A stretch of 64,000 nucleotides of DNA from positions 3,927,001-3,991,000 of the forward strand of contig NZ_LR824569.1 of assembly GCF_903969135.1 (NCBI RefSeq), read 5' to 3'. Within the stretch, counting starts at the first letter, position 1, and each line of letters opens with the position of its first letter. The notes under the pieces are model-generated. The model saw only the letters and a program-made list of their open reading frames with translations. It had not been told where the DNA came from and did no database searches. A program made the position numbers and the translations under genes. Shown in pieces: positions 33,915-43,707 of this stretch. This DNA is from Chryseobacterium sp. JV274. Lineage in GTDB: Bacteria > Bacteroidota > Bacteroidia > Flavobacteriales > Weeksellaceae.

Positions 33915-33969
33915 CAAGTTTACTGAAAAGTAAATTTTTTTCATATTAATATTTTGTGATTTGGTGTTT

Positions 33970-34003
33970 CAAAGGCTTCCTTCAGGAGGCCTTTGATTTT
34001 TTT
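33970..34003 (+). terminator. Terminator of the tRNA cluster
   Basis: The arms CAAAGGCTTCC and GGAGGCCTTTG pair with one G-T, with loop TTCA and a T-run after it, 56 bases past the last tRNA. Confidence 0.85.
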
Positions 34004-34028
34004 GTATTCAATCTAATGATCATAAAAT

Positions 34029-34367
34029 ATGAGTGATATTAATATAATTGATGAGGAATTAGCATGGATGATAGTTGCCGGATTATTGTCCGCAGCAGTA
34101 TTCTTTTTAATCTTTTTATATCATGTTATTGTTGCTCACATCAAATCCAATAAAGAGAAAATAAAATTTAAAGATACCAGATCATATGGTTATATCATAG
34201 GAGGAGGAGCTGTGATGGGCTTTGAATTCTTTTGTTTACTATTGCTTTTAGTCAAAAATAATAGTGTTCAAGAGATTGTAACTCTGCTGTTCACAGTGGT
34301 GTTATTCCTCTCTCCTGTAATGATTGGGTTGATTGGTTTTTATTACAATAGATCAAAAAAACTCTGA
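34029..34367 (+). CDS. Small membrane protein, unknown function
   Basis: The 112-aa protein has three hydrophobic segments: MIVAGLLSAAVFFLIFLYHV, IIGGGAVMGFEFFCLLLLLV, and IVTLLFTVVLFLSPVMIGLI. Short charged loops (KSNKEKIKFKDTRSYG) separate them. I do not recognise a family. The ATG at 34029 lies 26 bases after the tRNA terminator. The stop overlaps a terminator hairpin that serves the convergent panC gene. Confidence 0.6.
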   Translation: MSDINIIDEELAWMIVAGLLSAAVFFLIFLYHVIVAHIKSNKEKIKFKDTRSYGYIIGGGAVMGFEFFCLLLLLVKNNSVQEIVTLLFTVVLFLSPVMIGLIGFYYNRSKKL

Positions 34368-34390
34368 CGTTGCCATCAGAGTTTATATCT
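34355..34390 (-). terminator. Terminator of panC
   Basis: ACTCTGA and TCAGAGT pair around an eight-base loop. On the minus strand seven T residues follow. It overlaps the last codons of the convergent small membrane protein gene. Confidence 0.8.
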
Positions 34391-34418
34391 TATAAAAAGT
34401 ATGCGTTCTTGTATAATA

Positions 34419-35267
34419 TTAATCTAAATGCATATTGTCAATTAATCTTACACCATCCACAACTACTACAATAAAGGCTCTGAATTTTCTGTCTTTATAG
34501 AAGAAGTCAGTTTCCTGCAGAGTGTTTTCATCGGCAATCAGGAAGTATTCCAGCTTCATTCCCTGTTGGTTGTCGAAAATATCTGTTACCCTTTCCTTTA
34601 TTTCCGGTATTGTAACGGTTCTGAACCAATCGTTTACTTTTTGTAAAGTCTCATAAATGACTTTAGAAGCTTCTTTTCGGTCTTCATGAAGTCTCTGGTT
34701 TCTTGAGCTTAATGCCAATCCGTTTTCTGCTCTGTAGATGGGAACTCCTGATATTTTAACGGAAAGATGCTTTTTATCTACCATCTTTTTAATAATAGCA
34801 AGCTGCTGAAAGTCCTTTTCTCCAAAATAAGCATTGTCAGGCTGTATCTGTCTGAAAAGCTCTTCTACAACAGTTCCTACACCATCAAAATGTCCTGGTC
34901 TGGATTTTCCTTCCATCTCATTTTCTAATCCATCGAAATCATAACGCTGGCTTTCAGTTTTTTCAGGGTAGATATCTGCTACCTCAGGGATGTAAACGGC
35001 ATCTACAAGACCTGAAGTTTGAAGAATAAGAATATCTCTGTTAACATCCCTTGGGTATTTTTCAAGATCTTCAGAATTGTTGAACTGGGTTGGATTTACA
35101 AAAATTGAAGAAATAACAAGGTCATTTTCTTTTCTTGCCTCTTCATACAGAGAAAGATGGCCTTTATGTAAAGCGCCCATAGTAGGTGCAAAGCCAATTC
35201 TTTTCCCCATTTCTTTCTGTCTTTCAATAAAATCCTGAAGGACTTTCCTGTTTTTTATAACTTCCAT
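34419..35267 (-). CDS. panC: Pantoate--beta-alanine ligase
   Basis: The 282-aa protein is of normal PanC size. It joins pantoate and beta-alanine using ATP, the last step of pantothenate synthesis. Motifs are FAPTMGALHKGHLSL (nucleotide-binding HxGH), IFVNPTQF, YFGEKDFQQL and ALSSRNQRL (KMSKS-like). It is divergent from the glycogen-synthase-like gene, with about 170 bases between starts. Confidence 0.96.
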   Translation of the reverse strand: MEVIKNRKVLQDFIERQKEMGKRIGFAPTMGALHKGHLSLYEEARKENDLVISSIFVNPTQFNNSEDLEKYPRDVNRDILILQTSGLVDAVYIPEVADIYPEKTESQRYDFDGLENEMEGKSRPGHFDGVGTVVEELFRQIQPDNAYFGEKDFQQLAIIKKMVDKKHLSVKISGVPIYRAENGLALSSRNQRLHEDRKEASKVIYETLQKVNDWFRTVTIPEIKERVTDIFDNQQGMKLEYFLIADENTLQETDFFYKDRKFRAFIVVVVDGVRLIDNMHLD

Positions 35268-35391
35268 AGTTTATTTTAATGCTATTTCAAAAATACTAAA
35301 AATATCGTATAATAATATGCACTTTTAATAATTTGGAAAAGGGAATTTTCGTAAAAAAATGTTAATTAAAATAATGTTGGATGTTTTTTTG

Positions 35392-35399
35392 TAATTTTG
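35392..35399 (+). promoter_or_regulatory. -7 element of the glycogen-synthase-like operon
   Basis: TAATTTTG matches TAnnTTTG. The nearest TTG is only 12 bases upstream, too close for a normal -33. It overlaps a TTG that would extend the gene, supporting the ATG at 35439. Confidence 0.4.
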
Positions 35400-35438
35400 C
35401 ACATTAAAGCATTTTTACAAAAATTAGATAGAAAGTTT

Positions 35439-36209
35439 ATGCCGAATCAAAAAATACTGTACATTACTACAGAGATGTATCCATATCAGGAAGATACCAA
35501 TATGGCTGCAGTGGTAAACAAAATGGCACTTAAGATGCACCAAGAAGGCAATGATGTAAGAGTTTTTATGCCAAGATTTGGACAAATAAGTGAGAGAAAA
35601 TTCCAACTTCATGAGGTGATCCGTCTTTCAGGAATGAATATTATTATCAATGACCTGGACCAGCCTCTTATCATTAAAGTAGCGTCTCTTCCGGGGGAAA
35701 GACTTCAGGTTTACTTTATTGATAACGAAGAATACTTCAAAAGAAAACAATACTATTTTGACGATGAAGGAACTCCTTTCGAAGACAATGACGAAAGAGC
35801 TATTTTCTTTGCCAGAGGAGTTATTGAAACCATTAAGAAATTAAATTGGGTACCTGATGTAATTCATTTGAATGGATGGATGGCTTCTTTTGTTCCAATT
35901 TATCTTAAAACTTATTACGAATCAGATACTTATTTCAAAGACGCAAAAATTGTACTTTCTCTTTACAATGAGAAAGATGCAGACCTGGATAAAAAGATCG
36001 ACGAAAAACTACAGTTTGATAATATTTCAGGATTAAAAGCGTTAGATAACCCAACAATTAAAAGTTTTGTTATCGAAAGTATGAACTATGTAAATGCTGT
36101 TGTGAAAGGTGACGAGTTTCTGGATGAAGACCTGGATAAGGCTTTCAATGAAACCTCTACTGAGAAGTCGGAATATCTTGACATAGATTCTATAAATCAA
36201 CTTTATTAA
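35439..36209 (+). CDS. Glycogen/starch synthase-like protein, N-terminal domain only
   Basis: I chose the ATG at 35439 (MPNQKILYITTEMYPY), giving 256 aa. The sequence matches the first Rossmann domain of GT5 glycogen synthases (TTEMYPYQEDTNMAAVVNKM, then VRVFMPRFG, PDVIHLNGWMASFVPIYLK). The second domain, which binds ADP-glucose, is missing; known enzymes are about 480 aa. The C-terminal end is acidic. The nucleotide-sugar-binding KxGGL loop is replaced by DTNMAAV, so the protein is probably not a glycogen synthase, though it is usually annotated as one. A DUF4270 gene follows 13 bases later, so the two are probably one operon. Confidence 0.75.
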   Translation: MPNQKILYITTEMYPYQEDTNMAAVVNKMALKMHQEGNDVRVFMPRFGQISERKFQLHEVIRLSGMNIIINDLDQPLIIKVASLPGERLQVYFIDNEEYFKRKQYYFDDEGTPFEDNDERAIFFARGVIETIKKLNWVPDVIHLNGWMASFVPIYLKTYYESDTYFKDAKIVLSLYNEKDADLDKKIDEKLQFDNISGLKALDNPTIKSFVIESMNYVNAVVKGDEFLDEDLDKAFNETSTEKSEYLDIDSINQLY

Positions 36210-36222
36210 AAACACATTTTTA

Positions 36223-37866
36223 ATGACTCATAATCTTAAAAGGACCTTCGCCATGCTTTTATTGGCGATTTTCGGAAGTACAATCCTTTATAACTGTGAA
36301 CCGGATCCAGATTCTCTTGGTGAACAGTTGTTCAATGATGATGCAGCACAGGGTAATGAAATTGCATATCCAGTTATCGCATACAATTATAGCAACAATG
36401 ATTCAATTAGAAGTGATGCTGCCAGATTAATCAGCGGAGTGAATGAATCAGGTGCGGCTTCATATGTTGGTGTTCTTGGAGCTTTTACTGAAAGCCAGTT
36501 TGGAATGCAGAGAGCATCTTACGTTACTCAGCTGAGAATGCCGGTAGATAATTATGATTTTAATGGTGCCAATCCAAAAGTAGACTCTGTTGTTCTTGTA
36601 GTGAGACCACCAGCGAATACTGCAGCGAATACCTATTTCTTTGAAAGCGATTCATTAAAAACAAATACATTTGAGAAAAGTGATTTTCCAGTAGATGGAG
36701 TGGCTACAGCTGTTTCAATTGAGAAGAAAACTTACCCTGTTCGTAAATACGGTAAAATAGGCGGTGGTTCAAAATCAATGAAAATCAATGTACACGAAGT
36801 GACTACGTTCTTAGATTCAAATGATGATAAGTTCAAACGTTCCAATGCGGGTACGAGTATAAGCACTGGTGAGTTATTAGGATCAGGAGTGTTTGATGGT
36901 AACATTAACTCCCTGTCTATTACTAAAAAATCTGACAACTCAGTTGTATTTACAGGAAACCTGGGATTCAGAATGAAGCTTAGCAATACAAACTTTTTCC
37001 AGACTCATATCCTTGATAAAAAAGGAAAACCTGAACTTCAGGATGCTGCTAACTTTATCAGATATTTTAAAGGAATAAAAATTTCTGTAGATGAAACAGA
37101 TAAATACCTTTACCAGTTCTCTCCGAATGACCTGCAGCTTATTATGTATTATAAATATGATAAAACAGAAAACGGAACAACAACAAGACCACAAACAAAT
37201 CTTGTTTTCAACCTAGGAGGTTCTAATGCTCATATCGGACTGTATGAATACAACAACGCCGGAACTCCTGTCGCTAATGCTTTAGCGGCAAGCAACTCTA
37301 ACGAAGGTGATGAAAAGCTTTATATTCAGGGAATGGGTGGTCCTTCTGTAGTTATGAAAATTAAGGATGAGACAATTGCAGACCTTAAGAAGATCTATGT
37401 TGAAAAGAAAGCAGGTATTTTAAGTGCTAAGATAAGAGTATATGTAGATCCTTTAAGCTGGAAGAATACGAACTCAACAGAAGATCGTAGATTTTCAATT
37501 CTAACCAATACATTAAATAGTAATGGTACTATTGATTTCTCAAAGCTAGCATATACATCAGACTTATCAACAGGACTTGGGTTATATAATTACAACAAGG
37601 ATAAAGATTACTATGATATTGTAGTAACAAAAACAATCAAGGATCTTGTTGAAGGAGTAAAAGATAGTGATGGGAAGTTAATTGAGAATAAACCATTAGT
37701 AATCAGTGCTGGAACATTTGCAACAAATGCTACAGGAACCCTTTTAGGAGTTCGTAATACAACTAGAGCATTTGATATGAACAGAGTTATTTTGACAGGT
37801 ATAGATAAAACGAATACCAATCCAAAAAGAATCCAGCTGATGGTGACTTACGCTACAAAAAAATAA
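36223..37866 (+). CDS. DUF4270 lipoprotein
   Basis: The 547-aa protein starts with a lipoprotein signal (MLLLAIFGSTILYNC, with lipobox Cys). The rest is beta-rich and contains the DUF4270 features SQFGMQRASYVTQLRMP, a DSVVLVVRP strand, GVFDG and FSPNDLQLIMYYKYD. DUF4270 proteins are predicted outer-membrane lipoproteins of Bacteroidota without known activity. It lies between a glycogen-synthase-like gene (13-base gap) and glmS (37-base gap), all on the plus strand, and I recall this arrangement next to gldKLMN in other flavobacteria. Confidence 0.85.
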   Translation: MTHNLKRTFAMLLLAIFGSTILYNCEPDPDSLGEQLFNDDAAQGNEIAYPVIAYNYSNNDSIRSDAARLISGVNESGAASYVGVLGAFTESQFGMQRASYVTQLRMPVDNYDFNGANPKVDSVVLVVRPPANTAANTYFFESDSLKTNTFEKSDFPVDGVATAVSIEKKTYPVRKYGKIGGGSKSMKINVHEVTTFLDSNDDKFKRSNAGTSISTGELLGSGVFDGNINSLSITKKSDNSVVFTGNLGFRMKLSNTNFFQTHILDKKGKPELQDAANFIRYFKGIKISVDETDKYLYQFSPNDLQLIMYYKYDKTENGTTTRPQTNLVFNLGGSNAHIGLYEYNNAGTPVANALAASNSNEGDEKLYIQGMGGPSVVMKIKDETIADLKKIYVEKKAGILSAKIRVYVDPLSWKNTNSTEDRRFSILTNTLNSNGTIDFSKLAYTSDLSTGLGLYNYNKDKDYYDIVVTKTIKDLVEGVKDSDGKLIENKPLVISAGTFATNATGTLLGVRNTTRAFDMNRVILTGIDKTNTNPKRIQLMVTYATKK

Positions 37867-37903
37867 ATACAATAAATACAAAATACACTAGACAAAATAT
37901 AAT

Positions 37904-39757
37904 ATGTGCGGAATAGTAGGATATACAGGTTTTCAAGACGCTTACGAAATTGTAATTAATGGTCTTAGAAGATTAGAATATAGAGGGTATGACAGTGCCG
38001 GAATTGTTTTAGAAAGTCCAGGTAACAAGCTGGAAGTAGAAAAAACAAAAGGTAAAGTTGAGGATTTGGTGAATATTTCGAAAGAATTAAAAGGGAAGTT
38101 TAAAATTGGAATGGGACATACCCGTTGGGCAACCCACGGAGTTCCAAGCGACAGAAACTCCCATCCGCACTTGTCAAACAATGGAAAAATTGCAGTTGTA
38201 CATAATGGTATTATCGAAAACTATGATACCATTAAAACAATGCTTACGGAAAAAGGGTTTACTTTCAAATCAGAAACTGATACAGAAGTATTGGTAAACC
38301 TTTTTCAGTATTTTATGGATATTAATCCTGAAACTGATTTCCCGACTGCAGTAAGATATGCATTGAATGAAGTATATGGAGCGTATGCAATTACTGTACT
38401 TCACGAAGATTATCCAGGAGTATTGGTAGTGGGAAGATTAGGTTCTCCTCTGGCAATTGGAATCGGAGATAAAGAATACTTTATTGCATCTGATGCTTCT
38501 CCTTTCGTAGAATTTACGAAAGAAGCTATTTATCTTGAAGAAGGACATATGGCAACAATCTCTCTTGAAAATGGAGTAGATATCAGAACCATCAATGAAA
38601 ACTCTAAAATTGAGCCGGAAATTCAGGAGCTTAAGATGAGCCTGGAGCAGATCGAAAAAGGTGGATACGAGCATTTCATGCTTAAAGAAATCTTTGAACA
38701 GCCTAAATCTGTACACGATACAATGAGGGGAAGACTTCTTTTAGATGAAGGAGTTATCAAAATGGCTGGTATCTGGGATCATGTGGAGAGATTCAAAAAT
38801 GCCAACAGAATCATCATTATTGCTTGTGGAACTTCATGGCATGCAGGTCTTATCGGAGAATATCTGATAGAAGAATATGCAAGAATTCCTGTTGAAGTAG
38901 AATATGCATCAGAATTCAGATATAGAAATCCAATCATTACTGATAAAGATGTGGTGATCGCAATTTCTCAGTCTGGAGAAACAGCTGATACGATGGCTGC
39001 TTTAAAACTGGCAAAAGAAAAAGGTGCATTTATATATGGTATATGTAATGTTGTAGATTCTTCAATTGCAAGAATTACAGATGCTGGTTCATATACACAT
39101 GCCGGTCCTGAAATTGGGGTTGCTTCTACAAAAGCATTTACTGCACAGCTTACTATTCTTACTTTAATTGCATTTAAATTAGGAAAACACAACGGAAACT
39201 TAGGAAACGCTGAATTTATGAGCTTAATTGCTGAGCTTGATGCCATCCCTAAGAAAATTGAAGATGTGCTGAATACGACCCACGAGCTGACTCAAAATAT
39301 TGCAAAAGACTTTGTGAAAGCTACAAACTTCCTTTATTTAGGAAGAGGATACAATTATCCGGCTGCCCTTGAGGGAGCATTAAAATTAAAAGAAATTTCT
39401 TACATCCATGCAGAAGGATACCCGGCTGCAGAAATGAAGCACGGTCCAATTGCCCTGATCGATGAAAATATGCCAATTGTAATTATAGCACCTAAAAAAG
39501 GTCACTATGATAAGATTGTAAGTAATGTTCAGGAAATTAAAGCGAGAAAAGGTAAAATTATCGCTGTAGTGAATAAAGGAGACCGTCAGGTGAGTGAAAT
39601 GGCAGATTATGTTATTGAAATCCCTGAAACTTCAGAATGTTTCTCACCAATCGTTGCTTCCGTACCTCTGCAACTGCTTGCTTATTATATTGCAGTATAT
39701 AGAGGGGCAAACGTAGATCAACCGAGAAACCTTGCAAAATCTGTTACCGTGGAATAA
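37904..39757 (+). CDS. glmS: Glutamine--fructose-6-phosphate aminotransferase (isomerizing)
   Basis: The 617-aa length is normal. Met is followed by the catalytic Cys (MCGIVGYTGF), giving the glutamine amidotransferase domain with RRLEYRGYDSAG and HNGIIENY. Two SIS domains follow, with IACGTSWHAGLIGEYLIE, ISQSGETADTMAALKLAKEK and EGYPAAEMKHGPIALID. The enzyme makes glucosamine-6-phosphate for peptidoglycan and lipid A. The gap to gldK is 108 bases without a terminator. Confidence 0.98.
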   Translation: MCGIVGYTGFQDAYEIVINGLRRLEYRGYDSAGIVLESPGNKLEVEKTKGKVEDLVNISKELKGKFKIGMGHTRWATHGVPSDRNSHPHLSNNGKIAVVHNGIIENYDTIKTMLTEKGFTFKSETDTEVLVNLFQYFMDINPETDFPTAVRYALNEVYGAYAITVLHEDYPGVLVVGRLGSPLAIGIGDKEYFIASDASPFVEFTKEAIYLEEGHMATISLENGVDIRTINENSKIEPEIQELKMSLEQIEKGGYEHFMLKEIFEQPKSVHDTMRGRLLLDEGVIKMAGIWDHVERFKNANRIIIIACGTSWHAGLIGEYLIEEYARIPVEVEYASEFRYRNPIITDKDVVIAISQSGETADTMAALKLAKEKGAFIYGICNVVDSSIARITDAGSYTHAGPEIGVASTKAFTAQLTILTLIAFKLGKHNGNLGNAEFMSLIAELDAIPKKIEDVLNTTHELTQNIAKDFVKATNFLYLGRGYNYPAALEGALKLKEISYIHAEGYPAAEMKHGPIALIDENMPIVIIAPKKGHYDKIVSNVQEIKARKGKIIAVVNKGDRQVSEMADYVIEIPETSECFSPIVASVPLQLLAYYIAVYRGANVDQPRNLAKSVTVE

Positions 39758-39865
39758 AAAGTTGTTGTAAATAAAATAAATTTAGATTTCTTCCGTTATT
39801 TCAAAAAAAATCTTAAAAGTTTCTTAAAAAAATTATATATTTACGGCTTAATTATAAAAATTAAC

Positions 39866-41290
39866 ATGAAAAGGATATTTCTTTTATTATTGTCTGCGTC
39901 GGTAGCATCGGTATCTTGTTCAGGTGGTGGCAGCTCTTCTGTGGGGAAGCCAGGAACAAAAGGAGAATTGATACCAAGAGAAAAAACTAAATCATTTGTT
40001 GCGGAAAGACCATACGGAATGGTCGCAATTCCTGCAGGTTCATTTGTTGCTGGTTTAGCAGACCAGGATCCAACAAATACTCCTGAAAAAGCAGCATTGA
40101 AGACTGTTACTGTTTCTTCTTTCTTCATGGATGAAGCAGAAACTACCAACTCGGAGTACAGAGTATTTATCAACTATGTAAGAGACTCTATTGCGAGAAC
40201 TTTACTTGCCGAAGCTGCCGGAGAAGGTGGTGATGAAGGCGGACGTAAAGGAGCTGCAATAGGAGATTACGCATATCTTGCTAAAAAAGAAGAAAATTTA
40301 ACACCTTATCAAGAATATATGGAGGGCCAGGGTGGCCGGGAAGACGGAAGTTATGATGCCAGCAAAAGGTTAGATTGGAAAATCCCTTTGCACTGGAGCA
40401 CAACAAAATATCCGGATGTAGAATACGCAGAAGTTTTAGAATCTCTGTATCTGCCTTCTTCTTCCAGAATTGGAAACGAAAGAATTTTAGATGTAAGCAA
40501 GCTTAAATATACTTACCGTTGGGGAGATATGGATGCCGCTGTTGCAGATAACGAAAGAGGAGCTAATTACCTGAAAAGCGAAAGTATCGCGATCTATCCT
40601 GATACTACAGTTTGGGTAAAAGATTTCCACTTTGCTTACAATGAGCCATTGTTTGAACAGTATTTCTGGCACAAGGCTTACAAAGACTATCCTGTTGTTG
40701 GGGTAACCTGGGATCAGGCAAGGGCTTATTGTAACTTTAGATCTAAATTGAAATCTGATTACAACGAAAGTTTAAAAAGAAAAAAACAAAAACCATTAGT
40801 GTTCCGTCTTCCAACAGAGACTGAATGGGAATATGCTGCAAGAGGGGGAATGCAAAATGCTACTTACCCTTGGGGTGGTCCATATTTAATGGATGACAGA
40901 GGTTGTTACCTTGCTAACTTCAAACCGAAGAGAGGTAACTACATGGAAGATGAGAAAAAAGGTACTTATACATATACAGCTCCAGTTAAGAAATTTAAGA
41001 AAAATGGGTTTGGGTTATTTGATATGGCTGGAAACGTTTCTGAGTGGACATTATCTTCGTTTAACAATTCATCAGCTGGGTTCACTTCTACATTAAATCC
41101 TTCTACTAAGGATAAAAAAGATACGAAGAAATCTGTAAGAGGTGGATCTTGGAAAGATATAGGATATGCACTAATGACAGGTGCTAGAGATTGGGAAAGA
41201 AAAGATTCCGCAAGAAGCTATATCGGATTTAGAACTGTACAGGATATTCCTGAAGCAGCTGTTAAGCCAAGAAGAGTTAACAGAAATTAA
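39866..41290 (+). CDS. gldK: T9SS/gliding motility lipoprotein GldK
   Basis: The 474-aa protein has a lipoprotein signal (KRIFLLLLSASVASVSCSGGG). The rest is a formylglycine-generating-enzyme/sulfatase-modifying fold: PYGMVAIPAGSFVAGL, WDQARAYCNFRSKL, FRLPTETEWEYAARGGMQN, GLFDMAGNVSEW and VRGGSWKDIG. The enzyme active-site cysteines are not conserved, as usual for GldK. It forms the periplasmic ring of the T9SS with GldN. It begins a tight gldK-L-M-N operon (gaps 53, 53 and 22 bases), possibly from a weak -7-like TATATTTA at 39836. Confidence 0.95.
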   Translation: MKRIFLLLLSASVASVSCSGGGSSSVGKPGTKGELIPREKTKSFVAERPYGMVAIPAGSFVAGLADQDPTNTPEKAALKTVTVSSFFMDEAETTNSEYRVFINYVRDSIARTLLAEAAGEGGDEGGRKGAAIGDYAYLAKKEENLTPYQEYMEGQGGREDGSYDASKRLDWKIPLHWSTTKYPDVEYAEVLESLYLPSSSRIGNERILDVSKLKYTYRWGDMDAAVADNERGANYLKSESIAIYPDTTVWVKDFHFAYNEPLFEQYFWHKAYKDYPVVGVTWDQARAYCNFRSKLKSDYNESLKRKKQKPLVFRLPTETEWEYAARGGMQNATYPWGGPYLMDDRGCYLANFKPKRGNYMEDEKKGTYTYTAPVKKFKKNGFGLFDMAGNVSEWTLSSFNNSSAGFTSTLNPSTKDKKDTKKSVRGGSWKDIGYALMTGARDWERKDSARSYIGFRTVQDIPEAAVKPRRVNRN

Positions 41291-41343
41291 TCAGACAATT
41301 TTTCAATAACAATTTTATTTAACATTAAAAAAACTAACTCAAT

Positions 41344-42042
41344 ATGTTTAAGACTAAAGATGCTTGGATGAATTTCTTTTATTCATTCGGTGCTGCAATT
41401 GTAATTCTTGGAGCTTGGCTTAAAATTACTCACATTACCTTGGGACCAATTAACGGTAACATCGCTCTTACCGTGGGACTTATTACTGAGGCGATTATCT
41501 TTATCATTTTTGCATTTGACCCTCCAAAATCTGAAGAGTCTTATGCTTGGGAAAATGTTTATCCTGAATTATTAGATAAGCATGCTAACCCAAATCCATT
41601 ACACTCTAATGTATCTTCTAGAAATAACAATGCTGCAGCTCAATTTGCAGAATTAGAAAATTCTCTTTCTACCAAATTGGACAAAATGCTTGAGGATGCT
41701 AGATTAGATGTTCAATTATTTGAAAGATTAAGAACAGGAATTGATAAATTTTCAAACTCTGTTGATCAGATCAATCAAACTGTTGACGTATCTGCTTCTA
41801 CTCATAAATATAATGACCAATTAAATAAAGCTGCTCAGCATATGGAAAGCATGAACGCTCTTTATGCAATGCAACTTGAAAGCGGTAAAAAACAATCAGA
41901 ATTTGCTAACAAATATGTAGCAGATATGCAGAAATCTGCAGAACACTCTGAGAAATTCAATCAAGAGCTACAAGGTTTAACTTCTAATCTTAATAACTTA
42001 AATAGAGTTTATGGTGGTATGTTAACTGCTATGAAGTCTTAA
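41344..42042 (+). CDS. gldL: T9SS inner-membrane motor protein GldL
   Basis: The 232-aa protein has two membrane helices near the N-terminus (AWMNFFYSFGAAIVILGAWL and NIALTVGLITEAIIFIIFAF) with a Lys/His-bearing loop between them. The rest is a long cytoplasmic coiled-coil region (FAELENSLSTKLDKML, RLRTGIDKFSNSVDQINQTV). GldL pairs with GldM to form the proton-driven motor of the T9SS and gliding. The second helix contains the conserved glutamate (LITEAI). Confidence 0.95.
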   Translation: MFKTKDAWMNFFYSFGAAIVILGAWLKITHITLGPINGNIALTVGLITEAIIFIIFAFDPPKSEESYAWENVYPELLDKHANPNPLHSNVSSRNNNAAAQFAELENSLSTKLDKMLEDARLDVQLFERLRTGIDKFSNSVDQINQTVDVSASTHKYNDQLNKAAQHMESMNALYAMQLESGKKQSEFANKYVADMQKSAEHSEKFNQELQGLTSNLNNLNRVYGGMLTAMKS

Positions 42043-42095
42043 TTCCTAACCATTTCTAAATTTAACTATTTAATCAAAAAAACAAAGAAAAGAGA

Positions 42096-43685
42096 ATGGC
42101 ACAAGGAAAACAGACCCCTCGTCAGAAGATGATCAACCTGATGTATTTGGTGTTCATCGCGATGATGGCCCTAAATATTGATGCAGAAATCATCAGATCA
42201 TACTATGACTCTACCAGAGCATTGAATGAAACCAGAACTTTAACAGAAAAAAAGAACGAGAAGATCTTTGAAAGAACGCTGGAAGCTAAAGCTCAGCAGG
42301 TTCCGGATACTTACGCTCAGCCTTGGGCTCAGTACAAAGTGCTGAAAATCAAAATTGATGCGTTGGTAAAATCTTCTCAGGATATCAAAGATTTGTTAAA
42401 AAAACAATCTGAGTTTCACGATAAAGATAAGGACGGAAAAGATATTGACGTAAGTGAAAACTTTGCTGCACTTAACAACAATGAAGCAACTACTGAATAT
42501 TTCTTCAAAGAAGGAGATGAAAATACTCCATCAAAGAATGCATTAGATCTGAAAGCTAAAATTGATGATGTAAGAAACTATATCAATGCTACTTTTGGAA
42601 GCAATGGCCAGTTACAGGATTTAGTGGCAAGAGCTAACAAGTCTCTTATTGCGGAGTATCCTAAAGGGACTTCTCCAAATGAAAAGACTTGGTTCCAGAA
42701 TAAATTTTATCATCAGCCGCTAATTGCTGCAATATCTAATTTGGAGATTATCCAAAATGATGCCAGAAACGTTCAGTCTGATGCATTGGCACTATTACTT
42801 CAGGAAAAAGTAGATGCGAATATCAAATTCTCAAGCTACGAACCTATCGTTTCAGGTCCGGTTGATATCCAGGCAGGAAAACAAGCTGAAGTAAAAGTAA
42901 TGTTAGGAACTTATTCTAACAGCAATAAAATCAGCATCTCTGGTGTAAGCAAAGTAGAAAATGGTAAAGGTATTACACAAATTTCAGGTTCTGGAATTGG
43001 TGAACATAAATTAGGAGGTACAATTACATTGACAGATGCTACAGGTAAGCCACAATCTTTCCCTTGGACGCATACTTATAATGTAATCGCAGGACCTAGA
43101 GAAGTAAAACTTGAAAAAGGACTATTGCTTTCTGCTGATAAAATGAATGTAATGTATAGAGGACTTGAGAACCCTGTTTCAGGATCAATCTTAGGTGCTG
43201 ACAATTCCAAACTTTCATTATCTGCTGCGGGAGCTACTGTAAAAGGTAAAGGTCCAGGTAAATGGGATGTAACGCCTACTACAGGAAATGTAGTTAAGTT
43301 AACATTATCAGGAACAGATCCATATGGTAAGACAGTTTCTCAAGTATTTGAGTACAGAATTAAGAATATTCCTAGACCTCAGGGTCAGATCAGAGGTAAG
43401 GCTGTAAACTTTATGCCGGCAGGTTCTATCCCTAACCAGATTGTATCCGCTACTTTACCTGATTTTGACTTCCCTGTTTCATTCACTGTAAATAGCTTCA
43501 TTATCAAGCTTCCAGGAAAAGCAGGTACTCTGATTCAAGGTAGTTCACTAACAGGAGCAGAAGGTATGCTTAGAAATCTTAGACCTGGTGATGTAGTTCA
43601 GATCTATGATATTCAGGCTACGGCTACAGGATTGGGTAACCAGAGACTTAAGGAAATTTCACCTGTAATTATTAATGTACAATAA
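42096..43685 (+). CDS. gldM: T9SS motor protein GldM
   Basis: This 529-aa protein has one N-terminal membrane helix (RQKMINLMYLVFIAMMALNID) and then a long periplasmic region of helices and immunoglobulin-like domains. GldM spans the periplasm, connecting the GldL motor to the GldK-GldN ring. Its TM segment sits at residues 8-30, and the C-terminal domain includes GSILGADNSKLSLSAAGATV. The gene follows gldL with 53 bases between, and its stop is 22 bases before gldN. Confidence 0.95.
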   Translation: MAQGKQTPRQKMINLMYLVFIAMMALNIDAEIIRSYYDSTRALNETRTLTEKKNEKIFERTLEAKAQQVPDTYAQPWAQYKVLKIKIDALVKSSQDIKDLLKKQSEFHDKDKDGKDIDVSENFAALNNNEATTEYFFKEGDENTPSKNALDLKAKIDDVRNYINATFGSNGQLQDLVARANKSLIAEYPKGTSPNEKTWFQNKFYHQPLIAAISNLEIIQNDARNVQSDALALLLQEKVDANIKFSSYEPIVSGPVDIQAGKQAEVKVMLGTYSNSNKISISGVSKVENGKGITQISGSGIGEHKLGGTITLTDATGKPQSFPWTHTYNVIAGPREVKLEKGLLLSADKMNVMYRGLENPVSGSILGADNSKLSLSAAGATVKGKGPGKWDVTPTTGNVVKLTLSGTDPYGKTVSQVFEYRIKNIPRPQGQIRGKAVNFMPAGSIPNQIVSATLPDFDFPVSFTVNSFIIKLPGKAGTLIQGSSLTGAEGMLRNLRPGDVVQIYDIQATATGLGNQRLKEISPVIINVQ

Positions 43686-43707
43686 GGTTAATTTGTAAAA
43701 TCATATT

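Noticed and set aside
33758..33949. A 63-codon open frame across the tRNA-Leu end and second tRNA-Lys
   Set aside because: It reads through tRNA sequence; the tRNA-Lys cloverleaf explains the region and no gene signal is present.
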